Origin: Plantago elongata
Lineage: Eukaryota; Streptophyta; Magnoliopsida; Lamiales; Plantaginaceae
DNA: 35,259 nt
Direction of reading: 5' to 3'
NCBI GenBank assembly: GCA_036897095.1
Contig: JAYMSP010001175.1
Coordinates: forward strand, 1-35,259
The notes beneath the pieces were generated by a model, which saw nothing but the letters and a program-made list of their open reading frames with translations, was not told the DNA's origin and made no database searches. Of this stretch, positions 29,628 to 35,259 are shown in pieces (the stretch's first letter is position 1; each line of letters opens with the position of its first letter). Position numbers and translations under genes: made by a program.

Positions 29628-32600
29628 ATGAAGGTTCTTTTGTGGAATTGTTAGGGAGCTGGTAGCCTCGAATTTAAAGTTAACTTCAGAAATATAATTC
29701 GTGAACACAAACCTCAAGTGGTTGTGTTGGAAACAAGAGTTGCACCCGATCAGGCAGATACTATACTACCTACACTAGGATTTATAGATTGGATTAAAGC
29801 TCCTACTGAGGGGATGATGGGAGGTATATGGATGCTATGGAATGAAGAGGAAACCGTGCTTGTGAATGACCAGGCTATCTATGCCACTATCAACCGAAGA
29901 GACCAGCAAAGTTGGATAATCTCCGGTATCTATGCACAACCAAGAAGGGAAGATAAGGAGAGGTTGTTTTCCCACTTGAAAGCTTTTGCGTCTACTTATT
30001 CACAACCTTGACTTGTGACTAGAGATTTTAATGAAGTCAAATTCTCATATGAGAAGAAGGGGGGCAACGCGGCTTCCTTTTGCAGGTGTTAGTACTTCAA
30101 TAATTGGATTGACCAGTGTGAACTTCAAGATCTTGGGTTTAACGATCCTATTTTCACATGGGACAATAAGAGGGATGGCATAGCAAATATTCAAGAAAGA
30201 ATCGATCAGTCTTTAGCAAAAGGGAAGTGGTGTGAGATGTTCACGGATAATGCAGTTTTTCACATCCCGCGGACTCACTCGGATCACCATCCATTGCTCA
30301 CGTGATGCCTTGGACCCGAGAGGAAGCGGAAAACTCGTCCTTTCCGGTTCGAGACAGTTTGGTAGCGACATGATGAATGCAAAGATATTATTGAGGATAT
30401 TTGAAAACATGATTCGAACATAGTATCAGCGATCGTCAAAGTTCCAGACATATTGGGAAGCATTGGGATGAAGGGAAATTCGGATGCATTGGGCATAGGA
30501 AACGGAAGTTGCACAGTTGAATAGATGGGATTCAACGAGCCCTCGCTTGATACAGCAGTACATTCCTAGTAAGTCTGGAGAAAGAGCTTATTAGAGAATA
30601 TAATGAGGTGCTAAGATAAGAGGATTATGGAGGGAGACTCAAATACGAAGATCTTCCATCAAACTACGACATCTCGTTGTCGTAGCAACCAGTTTTTATC
30701 TCTCCAAATAAATGAAGAGTGGGTGATGGATCAGGCACAATTATAGGAGCATGGAAGGAGCTATTTCCAAGCAACTTTTGCCCCTATAGTTCGACAAAGG
30801 AGAGGGAACAATGGGCTGGAAATTTAGCTCATCAAGCTCGTCTCACTTTACTGAAACAGGAGGATCTAGCTAGGATTCTCGATGCCGCAGAAATTAGGAA
30901 AATCATTTGGGCCACTCATCCTACAAAGGCACTGGGATCGGATGGTCTACAAGGGACCTTCTAAACCAAGCCCGATCTCCAATGTGCTCTACAAATTTGT
31001 CACAAAGTGTATTACATTGAGATTCCGGGATATAATGCTTGATTTGATTGCACTCACGCAATGCAGTTTCATCAGGGGTCGAAGCACTCGGGACAACATC
31101 ATCCTTATGCAGGAAATCCTATATTCTCTTAGGGGAAAAAAAGAAAAATAAAGTAGGATGTATGGTAATGAAGCTAGACTTGGAAAAGACATACGACCGG
31201 TTGAGCTGGCCCTTCTTGGAAGACACTCTCCGAGCGTTTAATTTCCAAGGTAATTTGATTAAGCTTATTATGCTCTGTGTCAAGAATACAAGGTCCCAAA
31301 TACTCTGGAATGGAGAACCACTGGAAGCTTTTCAGCACACTTGCGGTCTTCGTCAAGGTGACTCACTCTCTCCATACTTATTTGTTTTGTGCATGGAAAG
31401 ACTTTCTTATATAATATCTGAAAAGGTGAATCGAAAGAAGTTGAAACCTATCCAACCATGTAGGGGCGGACTGGAATTTTCTCACCTCTTTTTTGCAGAC
31501 AATTTGATTCTCATGAGTAAAGCGGAGACCAGAAGTGCGAGAACCATGAAAGTTGTTCTCACGGAGTTCGGAAAACAATCAGGACTGCAGCTCAACCTCT
31601 CAAAGTCCAAGGTGTTCTTCTCCAATAATGGTGGGGCAGCCACGAAAAGAGCCATTACTAATATTGTGGGGTTTGATCAAACACTAAATCTTGGAAAGTA
31701 TCTCAGAGTCTCTCTACGACATGGGCGCCAATCACGAGCAAAGGCAGGAGTGCTAATTGATATGGTAACAACTAGATATGCAGGGTGGAAGAAGAAGTTT
31801 CTTTCTACGACGGGGAGAGCTACTTAATCCAATCAGTAACATCTGTGGTTCCGTTATACGATATGCAATCAGGATGGCTGCCAGAGCACATATACCATCG
31901 ACGTGACAAGTTAAATTGAGATTTTCTCTGGTCTAATGACATTGGGCAGCATAAGACTCATCTGAGTGGCTGGAAGCAGGTGGTCAAACCAAAGGTTGAG
32001 GGGGGCCTTGGATTCTGGGAGACCATATTGAACAATAAAGCCATGCTCTCCAAGATCATCTGGAAGAAGGCTAAGCAAGACAAAACAATCTGGATCGATC
32101 TCATTACTGCAAAATACCGTCGAGGTAAAAGTATCTTACACTACGTTCCCAAGCCGAGTGATAGTCCGAGCTGGAAAGGAATAGTCCGATGTGCACAAGA
32201 ACTGAACTCCAGATTTAGATGGAAGGTGGGAGATGGATCACGAATCCGATTTTTCCAGGATATTTGGCTCAAAGATTCAGGCCTGTACATGCAGCTGACT
32301 CGAATTGATATAAGGGACATGGATGTCAGATTGAACCAAGTTCTGCGACAAGATGGTAGTTGGGACTTTTTGGAGATATATACACCTATTTCGCCAAATA
32401 TACTCCTGGAACTGACCAATGCAAATATCCAGCTGAGTACGGAGTCGGATTCACTGATCTAGAACGGCACGACATCAGGAAGCTTCACGTGCTAGCCTGC
32501 CTATCATATCTTCAGGAAGCAAGAACAGTCGAATGAGCAGGGAAATGCCAGTGATTTTAACTGAAAACTATTATGGAAAAGCAAATTACCGAATAAGTTT

Positions 32601-33442
32601 AAGCACTTTCTTTGGTTTGCTTTTCAAGACCATCTTATGATGAATGAACTAAGATATAGTCGGAACATGACTACTGATCCGAGTTGTGGTGTCTGTCCGG
32701 GGGTTGGAGAGGACGTCCAACACATCCTTAGAAACTGTCGTGCTGCAAGAGCAATATGGGAGACAATTCTATCACTAGGAGAGTTGCATAGATTTCAGGG
32801 ACAGCCGACAGAGCACTAGTTTGAGCATCAGCTTCGAAACTCATATGTCACAGTGTTGGAAATTAACGCAAGCTGGCCATCAATCTTCCTTGCAACAATT
32901 TGGACGATTTGGAAAGCGAGAAGTAGTCGCATCTTTCGTGGAAAAATAGACACCAAGGCACATATGATGTTCCAAATACAAAGGCTAAGCTGAGAGCTTC
33001 AAATGAAGATGGATCCACAAGGATACAAGCACAACTATACTTGGGGAAAACCTCCAACGGATAGGGTTAAGTTGAATGTAGATGCGAGTTGCAGACCATT
33101 AGACAACATGGGGCAGCCGGGTGCGTATTGAGAGACTCAAAGGGAAATTGGCTTTGGGGATTCGCCAAGAAAATGTTGACACCGACGGTAATGGATACGG
33201 AACTTCAAGGCCTGGTACAAGGCCTTGAACTAGCATGGGAGCGAAGGGTCAGGAAGATTATTGTGGAAACAGATTTCGAAATGGTTTTTGATTAGGTCAC
33301 GGATCTAGACTCACCACCGGATGAGTATACGACAAGGATCGAGCGTTGCAAGGAGCTAATCAAGATGCCATGGGATATCGAGCTTAGAAGAATCGATAGG
33401 AAGGCAAACAATTGTGCCGATCATATAGCCATTTTAGGTTAA
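29628..33442 (+). pseudogene. LINE C ORF2 (endonuclease, RT, zf-RVT, RNase H), interrupted
   Basis: The start is MKVLLWNC, the usual N-terminus of the endonuclease. A TAG at 29652-29654 replaces the Arg codon expected in WNCRGAG. VVVLETRV (near 29718), DFNE (near 30027), FTWDNKRDG (near 30155) and THSDHHPLL (near 30270-30300) complete the domain. RT: KLDLEKTYDRLSW (near 31170), GLRQGDSLSPYLF (near 31345) and HLFFADNLILM (near 31485), where FADD has become FADN. zf-RVT: KLPNKFKHFLWFAFQ (near 32585) and CGVCPGVGEDVQHILRNC (near 32685). RNase H: VKLNVDASC (near 33066), GAAGCVLRDSKGNWLWGFA, ELQGLVQGLELAW, IDRKANNCADH, stop at 33440-33442. At least six stops or frameshifts are present. Confidence 0.88.
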
Positions 33443-33554
33443 TCAAGAGGGAAGGTTATGAACCTCGCCACCAACATATTACTCCCAATTTTGGGATTTG
33501 ACATTGGCCTTTGAGCCTAATGCACCTCTTTTCTTACCAAAAAAATAAACTAAA

Positions 33555-33569
33555 AAATCATGGGTCCGA
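33555..33569 (+). repeat. Right target-site duplication of LINE C
   Basis: aaatcatgggtccga, identical to 26039-26053 and directly after the A-rich tail of LINE C. Confidence 0.85.
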
Positions 33570-33739
33570 GAAGGCTATGTTTTATGATTTTGGTGGGTGT
33601 TTATGTATGCTTTTCCGTTCCAACAAGTCCAAATATACTTATGTATGGACGAAGAAATGTGGATTGTATGAAAGAGGTTGAATAACCAAATTAAATTATA
33701 TTGAATAGGAGATCAAAGTCCAATGAATTCCAAGTGAGT

Positions 33740-35259
33740 TTACAAGTGGAAGGAGCTAGTATGCTTATGGATGTTCATCAGATGCATCTTGGAATTGAAG
33801 GTAGTGAACTGATCATTACCCAATGGCTTGGTGAATATGTCAGCCATATATTTGCAGTAGTAGGTATATGAATGATCTGTATAGTCCGTAGTTGTAGCTT
33901 CTCTTCTGCTTTATGAAGTGATAGTCTATCTTAATATGCTTGATTTTCTCATGAAGCACATGATTTTCAGCAATGCACAATGCACTTTTGGAGTCAGTGT
34001 AAACAACAACTGGTGTAGAATGAGAAACACCACGATCCTTCAACAAATAAAGAATCTATTGCGCCTCACAAGTGGTACTGTAAGCAAGGGCCCTATACTC
34101 AGCCTCTAATGAAGATCGACTCACAGTTGGTTGTTTCTTGGATTTAGGATATAAGTGAGTCTCCCACAGAATCTATAGCATGTTATGCTCCTCTTAGTGT
34201 GTGGGCATATGGCCCAATCACTATCATAAAAAGCTGTTAACTACAAGTCTGAATTTGCTGATAGAAGTAGACCTTGACCAGGACTTTTCTTTAAGTATCT
34301 TAAGACTTTATAAGCTGCCTGAAGATGAGCTTCTGTAGGTTGTGACATGTATTGGCTTAAAGTATGTAATGAGTAGGCTATCTATGGTCTGGTAATATTA
34401 AGATAGATAAGCCTTCCTACTAATCCTCTGTCTTCAGTGCCATCTTCAAGTGGTGGAGATTTTGTTGTAGAAAAATATTGCTTGCTATCCATTGGTGTAT
34501 CCATTAGTTTGCTAGCTAGATAACCAGTATATTTAAGAATAATTATTGTGTATTTCCTTTGACATACGAATATGTCTTCATGACTTCTGGTAACTTCAAT
34601 GACAAGCATGTACTTGAGTATCACCAGGTCCTTGATAGTCAACATGTTGTGTAAATGAGCTTTAACTTAACAATAGCTTGTTCATTTGGACATGCAAGTA
34701 AGATATCATCAACATAGCATACTAAGCAATATAACGATCCGGTTTACTCAATGTAAATAATGAAGTATCATCCACGGATTGAGCAAAACCATATCAATTA
34801 AGCAAGTTGAGAGTTTATGAAACCACTGGCGAGAAGCTTGCTTCAAGCTATACAAACTCTTGTTAAGTTTGCAAATTCTCTGGTCTAAAGTATCCAAATT
34901 CCCTGGTGGTGGCACCACCATATACACTTCTTCATCTAAATCCTCATGTAAGAAAGCATTATTTACATCACATTGATGTAAATGCTAGTTTTGTATGTTG
35001 CAAGTCCCAAAATGATTCTAACAGAAGTTAGTTTAGCTACAAGAGAATAATTATGAAAGTAATTAATTCCCTCCTCTTGATTGTGGCCATTATCTACCAA
35101 TCTAGCTTTATATCTTTCAATAAGACCATCTAACTTGTGTTTAGTTTTGAATACCCATTTGCAGCCAATTGTCACGGTCCGATTAGCTTGCGCGGTCCAA
35201 GCCCAAAAGGAGTCCAAGTCCATGGAGGAATTATCTAGAGAGATCATGAAGAGCCATGG
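33740..35259 (-). mobile_element. Ty1/copia retrotransposon pol fragment (RT and RNase H), continues past the window
   Basis: Reading leftward from the window edge: GCKWVFKTKHKLDGLIERYK (near 35115-35175) and LTSVRIILGLA, the start of copia RT; HQCDVNNAFLHEDLDEEVY near 34920-34985; the catalytic YVDDILLACPNEQ with YVDD at 34705-34716; VILKYMLVIEV, RKYTIIILKYTGYL and GLVGRLIYLNITRP (34382-34645); the RNase H motif YTDSKSALCIAENHVLHEK followed by HIKIDYHF (near 33900-34000); and the C-terminal ADIFTKPLGNDQF near 33790-33825. The pol stop is at 33740-33742. Stops and frameshifts (near 34650-34680, 34790, 34130-34380) make it a pseudogene despite an intact YVDD. No LTR is recognisable to the left, and gag, protease and integrase lie outside. 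Confidence 0.88.

Larger units (their letters stand above)
26054..33554 (+). mobile_element. LINE C: full-length plant L1-type element, split by a nested LINE
   Basis: The element is bounded by a perfect 15-bp duplication and ends in a short A-rich tail (aaaaaaataaactaaa, about 33539-33554). Without LINE B it is about 5.8 kb: ORF1 (26105-27188 continued at 28892) and ORF2 (29628-33442: endonuclease, RT, zf-RVT, RNase H). The ORF1 reading passes smoothly over the excised insert: GQHMTVARKKK on the left joins SATWMKKQES on the right in one frame. Both ORFs carry stops and frameshifts. LINE C differs in RT sequence and in its C-terminal RNase H from LINEs A and B. Confidence 0.87.

Overview
The window is eukaryotic nuclear DNA from a flowering plant, most likely a eudicot. 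It is AT-rich and transposon-dense. It holds one intron-rich gene of a plant enzyme family (pectin acetylesterase), plant L1-type LINEs with DUF4283/zinc-knuckle ORF1 and zf-RVT/RNase H-tailed ORF2, a Ty1/copia fragment, a SINE, and Stowaway-like and Tourist-like MITEs. There is no sign of bacterial, organellar or CRISPR sequence.

Layout. 1-700: unassigned. About 700-5450 (minus): near full-length but decayed LINE (LINE A). 5450-8400: AT-rich spacer with a SINE at 7192-7339, running into the promoter side of the esterase gene. 8403-10889 (plus): pectin acetylesterase, 12 exons, 400 codons, open throughout by my splice reconstruction, with catalytic Ser, Asp and His in place. 11347-12609 (minus): 5'-truncated LINE D with a 17-bp target-site duplication. 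12779-13112: Tourist-like MITE. 13200-15672: leader-like DNA, a degenerate repeat array and a 37-40-bp minisatellite. 17605-17820: Stowaway-like MITE. 17900-19960: a second degenerate array with a 320-bp tandem duplication and an inverted right arm. 20175-20873: element with long terminal inverted repeats and an 8-bp duplication. 21039-22822: tandem duplication of about 827 bp. 22990-24073: microsatellites and a probable Helitron 3' end. 24786-25226 (minus): small intronless gene of unknown function with EAR-type (LxLxL) motifs.

26039-33569 is one nested insertion. A full-length LINE (LINE C, plus, 26054-33554) lies between perfect 15-bp duplications. A 5'-truncated LINE of another family (LINE B, 27189-28883) has inserted inside its ORF1, flanked by an 8-bp duplication. 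This explains why an ORF1 seems to run straight into a reverse transcriptase with no endonuclease. 33740-35259 (minus) is the 3' half of a Ty1/copia pol that leaves the window.

Only the esterase and probably the EAR-motif gene look like functional host genes. All LINE copies carry stops and frameshifts. Two have lost an aspartate of the RT catalytic pair, and the others are truncated. I see no new defence or metabolic system. The less explained material is the two degenerate arrays with promoter-like leaders, the long-TIR element with its GC-rich centre, the 827-bp duplication and the EAR-motif protein.
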